Shown piece by piece: positions 14,769 to 21,194 of a DNA stretch of 21,194 bases (position 1 is the stretch's first letter; the number at the start of each line of letters is the position of its first letter). Source of the stretch: CAXGUU01 sp964012875 (GTDB lineage: Bacteria > Pseudomonadota > Gammaproteobacteria > Ga0077536); assembly GCA_964012875.1 (NCBI GenBank), contig CAXGUU010000017.1, forward strand, positions 1 through 21,194. Reading direction: 5' to 3'. Below the pieces are notes generated by a model that saw only the letters and a program-made list of their open reading frames with translations, did no database searches and had not been told where the DNA came from. A program made the position numbers and the translations under genes.

Positions 14769-15407
14769 CTAAGGGCCCCAGTTGTTCCTGTAGGTGATCG
14801 CGGTGGGCGCCATGCGCGTGGCACGCTTCAGCCTGGCGTCCTGCATATAGCCGGCGGGTAACATGATGCAGGCCGTGGTGTCATCAGGCATCGCAATAAT
14901 GTCTTTGACCTCACTCTCAAACAAGGCGTGCAAGGTAGTCCAGGTCGAACCGATGCGGCGCGATCGCAGCGCGATCATGAGCGACCAGGCGGCTGGAATC
15001 ACCGACCCGTAGAAAGCCAGCTGACCCGCAACGTCATCGGGTGGCCGACCTTCGCGACACACCAGAATCAGGGCCGGAAAGCGCTGAATATTGTCTGCCA
15101 GATAACGGTAGTTCGGTGACAAGGCTCGCGGCTCAACGCCGCGAGCGCTCATGTCGTCGGCCTTGGTCGCCAAATATTCGTCGAACGCCCGCCGATAGAG
15201 CGCCGCCAGGCGCGCCTTCTTCGTCGCTTCATCGATCACGACGAAGCGCCAGGTTTCATCGCCGACGCTGGTCGGGGCCTGCACGGCCAGCCCGACGCAG
15301 GCGTGTATGTCCGACATGTCGACCGCGCGGTCGAAATCAATGCGCCGCCGCACCGACCGGGTCGTGGCCAGAATTTCGTCGAAATTTTGAAGTTTCGAAT
15401 CAATCAT
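14769..15407 (-). CDS. Nitroreductase family FMN oxidoreductase, second copy
   Basis: A 212-residue member of the FMN nitroreductase fold, distinct from the one at 8658-9446. ATTRSVRRRIDFDRAVD (14-30) supplies the Arg-rich FMN phosphate contact. GLAVQAPTSVGDETWRFVVI gives the second contact region, with Gly-Asp-Glu-Thr in place of the more usual Ser-Gly-Asn. SVIPAAWSLMIALRSRRIGSTW is the dimer helix and is followed by a MLPAGYMQDARLKRATR ending, near the family's GyP segment. Relatives are often annotated in catabolic clusters as ring or enone oxidoreductases. It is transcribed toward the SDR. No strong ribosome binding site precedes the ATG. A 173-base gap without recognisable content separates it from the small exported protein gene. 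Confidence 0.85.
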   Translation of the reverse strand: MIDSKLQNFDEILATTRSVRRRIDFDRAVDMSDIHACVGLAVQAPTSVGDETWRFVVIDEATKKARLAALYRRAFDEYLATKADDMSARGVEPRALSPNYRYLADNIQRFPALILVCREGRPPDDVAGQLAFYGSVIPAAWSLMIALRSRRIGSTWTTLHALFESEVKDIIAMPDDTTACIMLPAGYMQDARLKRATRMAPTAITYRNNWGP

Positions 15408-15580
15408 GGCTCGGCGGCGATATTCCCGTTTGCAGTTCTAACCATGCGGCCGGCACCGAAAGGAGGGTTGCCATAGCCCCGGTCCCGAGCGTAATTCACT
15501 GGGCCTGGCGCCGATGGGGCCCGCTCATCGATTGGAGTCTGCGGTGCTCCCGGGTTTCGCAAGTGTTCGCGTTACGACCG

Positions 15581-15820
15581 CTACTCTTCGGTCGTGTCGT
15601 CGGCCTTGCGCCGGGCTTCAGCGTAGCGTTCGTCGCGCAACCTATCGGAGCGATAAGCACGATCCTTGGCTTGCGATTTTCGCCATTCGGTGCGCGCGCT
15701 GGGCGCCTCGAGTTCCTCGCGCGAGTAAGCGTCAGACAAGCGTGGGTCCGGCATTGGATCGTAAGCGCTGCTAGCTGCACTGAACAGCGATATGGTAAAT
15801 ATGAGTGCAATCGGTTTCAT
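15581..15820 (-). CDS. Small exported protein of unknown function
   Basis: A 79-residue frame beginning MKPIALIFTISLFSAASSA, a compact Sec signal peptide with a Lys, a hydrophobic core and a likely cleavage after Ala19. The mature part, about 60 residues, starts YDPMPDPRLSD and is highly charged, rich in Arg, Glu, Asp and Ala, with no Cys and no membrane segment. It probably forms helix or stays disordered in the periplasm. A GTG five codons upstream (15835) is an alternative start, but the ATG puts the signal peptide at the N-terminus. It is divergent from the DUF427 gene. I recognise no family. The signal peptide makes it credible as a real gene. Confidence 0.6.
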   Translation of the reverse strand: MKPIALIFTISLFSAASSAYDPMPDPRLSDAYSREELEAPSARTEWRKSQAKDRAYRSDRLRDERYAEARRKADDTTEE

Positions 15821-15929
15821 TGGAAGTTGTTCCACCGATGGTTAAGGTGCGTTTAAAAACTACTGGGCGGACTTCGGTCAGCGCCCGGCTACTGTCGGCA
15901 ATAGTGGAAAAATAAGCGAGTCGACACGA

Positions 15930-16442
15930 TTGGTAAAGTGGCAATATAACGGCAGCATCCGCCCGCCTTGGGCCGATACGCCCCAAGCGGACCAGGAATC
16001 CGTTTGGGACTACCCGCGTCCCCCGGCAATCAGAGCCGACTCGCGCCACGTTACGGTCTCAACTTCTGCATCCGCGATCGCCCGGACCAGTCGTGCGAAA
16101 CGGGTCTGCGAAACGGCCGGTCCACCGACCTGGTATCTGCCGAAGACAGACGTCGATATGGCGCAACTGCAGGTGCTCGCTGGTACGAGTGTGTGCGAGT
16201 GGAAGGGCGGCGCACGGTACTACTCGCTACGCGGCGAAACTCTCGCCGTCGCCTGGGATTATCCCGCGCCGAAAACCGAATACGCGTTGCTGACGGATCA
16301 TGTCGCATTCTACCCGGGACGCGTGGTCTGCATTATTGACGGAGAACGGGTGCGCGCCCAGGACGGTGATTTTTACGGTGGCTGGGTGACCGACGATATC
16401 GCGGGCCCATGGAAAGGCCCGCCCGGAACGGCACACTGGTGA
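15930..16442 (+). CDS. DUF427 domain protein
   Basis: A 170-residue protein of the DUF427 family (COG2343), whose biochemical role is not established. The family pattern is complete and in order: VWDYPRPP (about 25-32), TSRAKRVCETAGPPTWYLP (about 53-71), DVDMAQLQVL, TSVCEWKGGARYYSLR (about 86-101), VAWDYPAP, DHVAFYPGRV, then FYGGWVTDDIAGPWKGPPGT near the end. The only usable start in frame is a TTG at 15930 with no obvious ribosome binding site, so the true N-terminus is uncertain and the first 20 residues look unlike the family. It is on the same strand as the molybdenum hydroxylase operon, 76 bases upstream of it, but a functional link is not implied by known data. Confidence 0.85.
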   Translation: MVKWQYNGSIRPPWADTPQADQESVWDYPRPPAIRADSRHVTVSTSASAIARTSRAKRVCETAGPPTWYLPKTDVDMAQLQVLAGTSVCEWKGGARYYSLRGETLAVAWDYPAPKTEYALLTDHVAFYPGRVVCIIDGERVRAQDGDFYGGWVTDDIAGPWKGPPGTAHW

Positions 16443-16518
16443 ACGGCCAGGTAGCGAGCGCCGACGAGTGACTTTCCAAGACCGGCGGTGATACCTTCAT
16501 CGCCGTACGAAACTGTCA

Positions 16519-18846
16519 GTGGCTAAACCTATGCCTAGCCTGGTTGGTGCCAGCGTTGAGCGCCTGGAAGACGACCGCTACCTAAAAGGTTTCGGTCGCT
16601 ATATCGCCGATATCGCGCTTCCTGGCATGCGCGAAGTAAACTTTCTGCGCAGCGCATATGCGCATGCGCTGATCCGCGCCGTGGTAATCCCGCCGGATAT
16701 CTCGGCCGACGTCTATACGGCTGAGGACCTGACCGCTGTGCACCCGATTGTGGCGGATTCCACATTGCCAGGATTCAAATCTGCACCCTTCCCGGTTCTG
16801 GCATCAGGAAAAGTCCGCTATGCGGGCGAACTGGTTGCGATGTGTCTCGCGGACAATCGGGCCGCTGCTGAAGATCGGACGGACCAGTGCCAGGTGGACT
16901 ACGAAGCGCTATCCGGCGTTGGCACGGTGCACGACGCGCTTGCCAAACAATCGCTGGTTCACGACGCCTGGGGCGATAACCTGAACCACGCTATGGAAAT
17001 GGGTGAACCCTTTTCTGTGGATGCTGCGGTGCGGATAGAGCGCCAGTATAGAACAGCCCGCCATTGCATGGTGCCGATGGAATGCCGTGGCGTCGTTGCC
17101 GACTGGGACAGCGGCAAAGAAATCCTGACCGTCTACACCTCAACCCAGGTGCCCCACCTAATTCGGCGCGCGCTGGCTGACTGCCTGGGATTGAAACAAC
17201 AGCAGATCCGAGTCATCGCCCCGGACGTCGGTGGCGGCTTCGGCCTCAAGCTTGTGCTGCAACCGGAAGAAGTCGCGGTGAGCTGGCTGGCGATTCAAAG
17301 GCGCCACCCGGTGCGCTGGATCGAAGACCGGCGCGAACACTTCATCGTCGGCGCGAATGCCCGCGAACATCAATACAAGGTCGTTGGCTACGCAGATAAA
17401 GACGGTGTTCTGCTAGGTCTTGATGTCAATATCGACGTCAATGCAGGCGCCTACTCGATGTGGCCTTTCACCTCCTGCTTTGAAGCGGCCCAGGCCGCGG
17501 CGAGTTTCCCCGGTCCTTACCGTGTACCTCGCTATCATGCCCGGGCACAAACACTCATGACCAACAAGCCACCGCTGCAACCGTATCGCGGTGTATCGCG
17601 CACCGGTATTTGCTTTGCCCTGGAACTGACGCTGGACGCCATTGCGCACGCATTGGATATAGAACCGAGCGAGGTCCGCAAGCGGAACCTCGTCACTGCC
17701 GCTGACATGCCTTACACCAACGTCGTCGGCAAAATTTTTGACAGCGGCGACTATGCCAGGACCGTCACGCGTGCTGAGCATTTAATTGACCTCATCGGTA
17801 TTCGCTCACGGCAGGCCGCGGCCAGGCCGGGCGAACCACTCCTTGGTGTCGGCTTCGGCACGTATACCGAGCAAACCGCCCACGGCACCAAAGTGTTTGC
17901 CGGCGCGGGAATTCCCGTCGTCCCGGGACATGAGCAGGCGCGTGTTCGATTAACGCCGGACGGTACACTCGAAGTCATGACCGGACTGCAATCTCACGGT
18001 CAGAGCCTTGAAACCACGCTCGCCCAGATCGCGAGCGGAGTCCTCAAGGTGCCACTTCAGCACGTTCGGGTGATCCACGGTGATACTGGTGAAACACCGT
18101 TTTCGACCGGCACCTACGCGTCCCGCAGCATCGTTTGGGGTGGCGGCGCCGTTAATGACGGTTGCCTACGACTCGAACACCGGCTCAAGCGAATCGCGGC
18201 AGCGCTGTTTAAGTGCGAGGAGAAAGATATCGAATTGGTTGATGGCGCGCTCAAGACCGCGGGCAGTGAACTGACCTTGGCTGAACTTGCATCAGTCTGG
18301 TACGACGCACCGGAGGAACTCGATCCGGCCCTGACCGGCGAACCGCTGGAAGCAATCGGATCGTACAAACCGGATTCCGACCACGGCGCCTTCAGCTATG
18401 CCACGCATGCAGCGCAGGTCAGCGTTGACCCCGAACTGGGCGCGGTGGAAATCCTCGACTACGTGATTGTTGACGATTGCGGCCGCCGCATTAACCCCAA
18501 GGTCGTCGAAGGACAGATACTCGGCGGCACGGTCCAGGGTATCGGAACCGCGCTTTATGAGGAATCGAGCTACGACGACAATGCCATACCCCAGGCGACT
18601 GCGTTCACGCGCTACCGCATACCAAGCGCCGAAGAAACGCCGGCTTTTCGAGTTGAGACATCCGAAACGGAATCACCACGGACTGCCTACGGCGCTAAGG
18701 GTGTGGGCGAAGGCGGTGCCGTCGCACCGCCAGCGGCAATAATCAATGCGATCAATGACGCACTCCGCACTATCGGTGCAGAGCTGCTGGACACGCCAGC
18801 GACACCACGTCGAATTTTCGAAGCGATTCAACGGGCCCAAATGTGA
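16519..18846 (+). CDS. Molybdenum hydroxylase large subunit (xanthine dehydrogenase/CoxL-like, molybdopterin-binding)
   Basis: A 775-residue catalytic subunit of a molybdenum hydroxylase, which adds water-derived oxygen to a C-H bond of a heterocycle, aldehyde or ring. The N-terminal domain starts with VGASVERLEDDRYLKGFGRY. Cofactor-binding segments include GGGFGLK (238-244), PYRGVSRTG (355-363) and the catalytic Glu in GVGEGG (E731). True aerobic CO dehydrogenase carries AYRCSFR with a special Cys in the active-site loop. Here it is PYRGVSR, so CO oxidation is very unlikely and the enzyme belongs with the broad aldehyde oxidase/xanthine dehydrogenase group. The start is GTG 16519; ATG 16531 is possible and neither has a clear ribosome binding site. 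The stop overlaps the FAD subunit start, so the three subunits form one operon. Confidence 0.92.
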   Translation: MAKPMPSLVGASVERLEDDRYLKGFGRYIADIALPGMREVNFLRSAYAHALIRAVVIPPDISADVYTAEDLTAVHPIVADSTLPGFKSAPFPVLASGKVRYAGELVAMCLADNRAAAEDRTDQCQVDYEALSGVGTVHDALAKQSLVHDAWGDNLNHAMEMGEPFSVDAAVRIERQYRTARHCMVPMECRGVVADWDSGKEILTVYTSTQVPHLIRRALADCLGLKQQQIRVIAPDVGGGFGLKLVLQPEEVAVSWLAIQRRHPVRWIEDRREHFIVGANAREHQYKVVGYADKDGVLLGLDVNIDVNAGAYSMWPFTSCFEAAQAAASFPGPYRVPRYHARAQTLMTNKPPLQPYRGVSRTGICFALELTLDAIAHALDIEPSEVRKRNLVTAADMPYTNVVGKIFDSGDYARTVTRAEHLIDLIGIRSRQAAARPGEPLLGVGFGTYTEQTAHGTKVFAGAGIPVVPGHEQARVRLTPDGTLEVMTGLQSHGQSLETTLAQIASGVLKVPLQHVRVIHGDTGETPFSTGTYASRSIVWGGGAVNDGCLRLEHRLKRIAAALFKCEEKDIELVDGALKTAGSELTLAELASVWYDAPEELDPALTGEPLEAIGSYKPDSDHGAFSYATHAAQVSVDPELGAVEILDYVIVDDCGRRINPKVVEGQILGGTVQGIGTALYEESSYDDNAIPQATAFTRYRIPSAEETPAFRVETSETESPRTAYGAKGVGEGGAVAPPAAIINAINDALRTIGAELLDTPATPRRIFEAIQRAQM

Positions 18847-19676
18847 AGCCAGCACCTTTTGACTACTTCGATGCAACCTCGCTCGACGAGGCAACGCAGG
18901 CACTGGCCGCAACGCCGAACGCACGCGTCATTGCCGGTGGGCAATCGCTGCTGCCATTGCTGAATCAGCGCCACCAACGATTCCCGATGCTAATCGATAT
19001 CACCCCCATCGAAGCATTGCGGAACCAGCATGAGTCGACGGATACCTGTGACCTTGGCAGCGGCATCACGTCCGCCGCGATTGAGGACGGCGCGGTTGCC
19101 GGGGTCACCGGCGACTTTCTGAAAGCCGTCGCGCGCAATGTTGGCTACCGCGCTGTCCGCAACCGGGGAACCATCGGCGGCAGCGCGGCATTCGGCGACC
19201 CGGCCGCGGACTGGCCGGCGGCGCTGGTGGCACTGGGGGCACGGTTAACAGTGGTCAGCGCGCGGGGCGAACGCGAAATCGCAATCGAAGAACTGTATCG
19301 CGGTGCGTTTGAAACGGTAATCGCACAGGACGAAATTCTGACCATGATCTCGGTGCCACGTTTGTCACCATCGGCCCGTTGGTCGTACTGGAAATTCTCG
19401 CCAACGATAGGCGAGGTCACTGAGGCGATCGTGGTGGCTATAGAAGACAATGAAAAATCGCTTCGCTCTTTGACCCTTGGCGCAATCGGCCGGCCGCCGC
19501 GCCGACTGCCCGAACTCGAGTCGCGATGGGCGTCCGCAGGTGACACGTTCAGCGACGAACTCTCCACGGCTCAATTGCGCGAGAGCGTGATCGCGGTAGC
19601 GCCAGGTGCCGACGACTTCAAAGCCCAATGCCTGTCCGTGGGTATCCGCCGTGCTGTCGACGAGTGTCTGTCATGA
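18843..19676 (+). CDS. Molybdenum hydroxylase FAD-binding subunit (CoxM-like)
   Basis: A 277-residue FAD subunit that passes electrons from the [2Fe-2S] centres of the partner subunit to an acceptor. It begins KPAPFDYFDATSLDEATQAL. The two FAD pyrophosphate motifs of the family are present: AGGQSLLPLLNQR (31-43) and RNRGTIGGSAAFGDPAAD (106-123). The C-terminal domain follows from about residue 170, with KFSPTIGEVTEAIVVA. The start is GTG 18843, whose GTGA overlaps the upstream stop, so translation is coupled to the large subunit. Its own stop overlaps the next start as ATGA. Length and order match CoxM-type subunits; the acceptor (quinone, oxygen or other) cannot be told. Confidence 0.92.
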   Translation: MKPAPFDYFDATSLDEATQALAATPNARVIAGGQSLLPLLNQRHQRFPMLIDITPIEALRNQHESTDTCDLGSGITSAAIEDGAVAGVTGDFLKAVARNVGYRAVRNRGTIGGSAAFGDPAADWPAALVALGARLTVVSARGEREIAIEELYRGAFETVIAQDEILTMISVPRLSPSARWSYWKFSPTIGEVTEAIVVAIEDNEKSLRSLTLGAIGRPPRRLPELESRWASAGDTFSDELSTAQLRESVIAVAPGADDFKAQCLSVGIRRAVDECLS

Positions 19677-20146
19677 AATCAGAAATCGAATTGACGCTGA
19701 ACGGCAGCGCGATTGCCGAACATTGCGAACCACGCACTCATCTCGCCGATTTTGTACGCGATCAAGCACGGAAAACAGGCACCCACCTCGGCTGCGAACA
19801 CGGTAGTTGCGGCGCTTGTACGCTGCTGCTGGATGGCGAACCCATACGTGGCTGTTTAACCCTGGCCGTCAGTTGCCGCGGGCGCAGCGTCACGACCATA
19901 GAAGGTCTTGAGAACGACGAGATCATCGTGTCACTGCGGCGGGCCTTCAAAGCGGAGCATGCACTGCAATGCGGTTATTGCACGCCCGGCATGCTGATTA
20001 CGGCACGCGACATCATTCAACGTTTTCAGGCGCTCAATGATGCCGAGCTCAAGCACGAACTGGCTGGCAACTTGTGTCGTTGCACCGGCTACGTCGGGAT
20101 CGTAAAAGCGATTCAGCGGGTCATGGGTGAACGACGCGGCACCTGA
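19673..20146 (+). CDS. Molybdenum hydroxylase [2Fe-2S] subunit (CoxS-like)
   Basis: A 157-residue iron-sulfur subunit with two [2Fe-2S] clusters linking the molybdenum site to FAD. The plant-ferredoxin-type cluster ligands are C41, C46, C49 and C61 (CEHGSCGACT, then C after eleven residues). The second, helical cluster has C100, C103, C135 and C137 (QCGYCTPGM, then LCRCTGY). All eight ligands are intact and the size is normal. The start is ATG 19673, overlapping the FAD subunit's stop (ATGA); the open frame upstream to 19628 is not needed. It ends ten bases from the convergent [2Fe-2S] protein gene at 20156. No CoxD/E/F-like maturation gene is in view, though such genes may lie outside the window. 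Confidence 0.95.
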   Translation: MKSEIELTLNGSAIAEHCEPRTHLADFVRDQARKTGTHLGCEHGSCGACTLLLDGEPIRGCLTLAVSCRGRSVTTIEGLENDEIIVSLRRAFKAEHALQCGYCTPGMLITARDIIQRFQALNDAELKHELAGNLCRCTGYVGIVKAIQRVMGERRGT

Positions 20147-20155
20147 ATAAGGCTT

Positions 20156-20503
20156 TTATTTCCTGCGGGCGTTGCCGAGATAGTCCGACAGGCGTTCGCG
20201 CCTGGGTACCGTTGCCGTCACCAGGTCACGCACATGCTGCTTCGTTGGCAACGGCTCGAGCCGGGTTTCCCCTTCGGTCAGGCGTGCGGTGCACGCATAA
20301 GTGATTTTACCGTCTACCTGCATCGTACATTCACGACATACGTTCGCATTGATACAACTGAATCGAAACGCCAGGCTTGGATCGCGCTCCGCCCTGATCC
20401 ACATCAAGCCATCCAAAACCGAGTCACCCGGTTCAAAAGGCACATCAAAACGCTCAGGGACGGTATCGCCATCGCGGCCGCGGCAAATGATCAACGTCGC
20501 CAT
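20156..20503 (-). CDS. Stand-alone [2Fe-2S] protein resembling the N-terminal half of SdhB/FrdB
   Basis: A 115-residue protein equivalent only to the N-terminal ferredoxin domain of succinate dehydrogenase/fumarate reductase iron-sulfur subunits. Family marks are GDSVLDGLMWIRAERDPSLAFRFSC and then the cluster Cys residues at 50, 56, 59 and 71. The spacing is C-x5-C-x2-C-x11-C, one residue longer in the first gap than the C-x4-C of standard SdhB. The C-terminal [4Fe-4S]/[3Fe-4S] domain, over 100 residues, is absent. The flavoprotein stop and an alternative ATG (20521) overlap as TGATG, and ATG 20503 has AGGA upstream; I prefer the latter on family similarity. It most likely forms a two-subunit complex with the flavoprotein just upstream, carrying electrons to or from FAD. 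Confidence 0.85.
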   Translation of the reverse strand: MATLIICRGRDGDTVPERFDVPFEPGDSVLDGLMWIRAERDPSLAFRFSCINANVCRECTMQVDGKITYACTARLTEGETRLEPLPTKQHVRDLVTATVPRRERLSDYLGNARRK

Positions 20504-20520
20504 GAGTTTGTTCCTGCTCA

Positions 20521-21194
20521 TCAGCGCGCGACCGGCGTGAGGATCAGCTCTTGACCTGCACGCTCAATACGCTGCGAGTAGTGCCAGCGCGCGTCATCGA
20601 GTTCCGGAAAATCATACCGTTGATGCGCCCCCCTGCTTTCCGTGCGGGCCGCGGCGGCAGTCATCACAGCTTCGGCCGCGACCAGCGCCGCCCGTAACTC
20701 GACGAACGCGGCAAAAGACATATCGTACGGCGCGACAGGCGCGCGTCCGGGTGAGGTGGCGCGCATCGTACGAACCGCGGTCAAGGCCGCCTCCAGCCCC
20801 ACGGCATCCCGAAACGGTCCGACGTCCCGCCACATCAACTGCTGCAGGCGTTTGAACTGCCTATCTGCCGAGTCGCCCCCGGTCGGCACGTCACTGTCAA
20901 AGACGCCACGCAATAATTTTTCGGCGCGGGACTCGGGCCACCTGCCGGACACGCTTTGACTGTAGCCTGCCGCCTCGCGCCCGGCGATCTCGCCGAACAC
21001 CAGCGCCTCGGTGATTGCGTTACCCGACAGGCGATTGGCACCGTTGGCACCACCTACCGCCTCACCGGCCGCATACAGTCCGGGTACAGAACTTCGCATA
21101 CCCGCGTCCACCTCGATACCGCCCATGTGGTAGTGCGCGATCGGTGCGACCTCAACGGCGGTTTCAGTCAGGTCAATACCATTGTCCGCCAGCC
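20521..21194 (-). CDS. Fumarate reductase/succinate dehydrogenase-type flavoprotein, C-terminal part (cut by the window edge)
   Basis: The visible 224 residues are the C-terminal part of an FrdA/SdhA-family flavoprotein; the frame runs off the window and the N-terminal FAD Rossmann domain is not seen. Near the left of the protein is IAHYHMGGIEVD, matching HYTMGGI of E. coli FrdA with the dicarboxylate-binding His. Next come VPGLYAAGEAVGGANGANRL, with the conserved Arg of GANR that binds substrate, and SGNAITEALVFGEIAGREAA. The helical C-terminal domain follows, ending in a strongly basic and aliphatic tail. Both His and Arg are kept, so dicarboxylate or enoate redox is possible. No membrane anchor subunit follows it; only the small [2Fe-2S] protein does, so it is not a standard respiratory complex II. 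Confidence 0.88.
   Translation of the reverse strand, partial: LADNGIDLTETAVEVAPIAHYHMGGIEVDAGMRSSVPGLYAAGEAVGGANGANRLSGNAITEALVFGEIAGREAAGYSQSVSGRWPESRAEKLLRGVFDSDVPTGGDSADRQFKRLQQLMWRDVGPFRDAVGLEAALTAVRTMRATSPGRAPVAPYDMSFAAFVELRAALVAAEAVMTAAAARTESRGAHQRYDFPELDDARWHYSQRIERAGQELILTPVAR

Noticed and set aside
15041..15856. A 271-codon open frame on the plus strand
   Set aside because: It overlaps the second nitroreductase and the small exported protein on the other strand, both of which have real protein features. Its translation is Arg/Ser/Pro-rich with no family motif, typical of an antisense frame in GC-rich DNA.
16519..20146. Aerobic carbon monoxide dehydrogenase operon
   Set aside because: Subunit layout matches, but the active-site loop lacks the Cys-containing AYRCSFR motif, so the CO-specific call is not supported.

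Overview
The window looks like a chromosomal catabolic region from a GC-rich Gram-negative bacterium. My guess is a marine or sediment gammaproteobacterium. This rests on overall gene style, a decayed PEP-CTERM/exosortase-type TPR fragment, a decayed C-terminus of a repeat-rich surface protein, and a mix of Baeyer-Villiger monooxygenases, luciferase-like oxidoreductases and a molybdenum hydroxylase. No rRNA, tRNA, CRISPR array, insertion sequence, transporter or transcription regulator is visible, and the exact lineage cannot be read from this sequence alone.

Layout. At 41-676 is a glutathione S-transferase-like gene. From 677 to about 1820 there is no intact gene, only two minus-strand C-terminal remnants (TPR protein, repeat surface protein) and featureless sequence. 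From 1822 to 8113 lies a catabolic block: a canonical type I Baeyer-Villiger monooxygenase (BVMO), a crotonase, a CoA-transferase-fold protein lacking the usual catalytic Glu, a Ddn-like deazaflavin (F420)-type oxidoreductase, and a second BVMO paralogue whose fingerprint His is replaced by Leu. From 8284 to 9446 a nitroreductase is translationally coupled to a 125-residue protein resembling the core-binding domain of tyrosine recombinases. Divergent from it, 9662-13974 holds four consecutive, mutually dissimilar luciferase-like (LLM) oxidoreductases. A short-chain dehydrogenase and a second nitroreductase follow on the minus strand (14025-15407), then a small exported protein and a divergent DUF427 protein. 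From 16519 to 20146 is a complete three-subunit molybdenum hydroxylase in the order Mo-FAD-FeS. The right edge (20156-21194, minus strand) carries a stand-alone [2Fe-2S] protein and the C-terminal part of a fumarate reductase/succinate dehydrogenase-type flavoprotein, cut by the window end.

How they may work together (inference). The set suits oxidation of a cyclic or polycyclic substrate such as a terpenoid, steroid-like or alicyclic ketone. The molybdenum hydroxylase, SDR and flavin reductases would hydroxylate, dehydrogenate or reduce rings. The BVMOs would insert oxygen next to ring carbonyls. The crotonase and CoA-transferase-fold protein would handle CoA-linked ring-opened acids. The abundance of LLM, Ddn-like and nitroreductase genes suggests heavy use of flavin and perhaps F420 redox chemistry. 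The substrate is not determined by the sequence.
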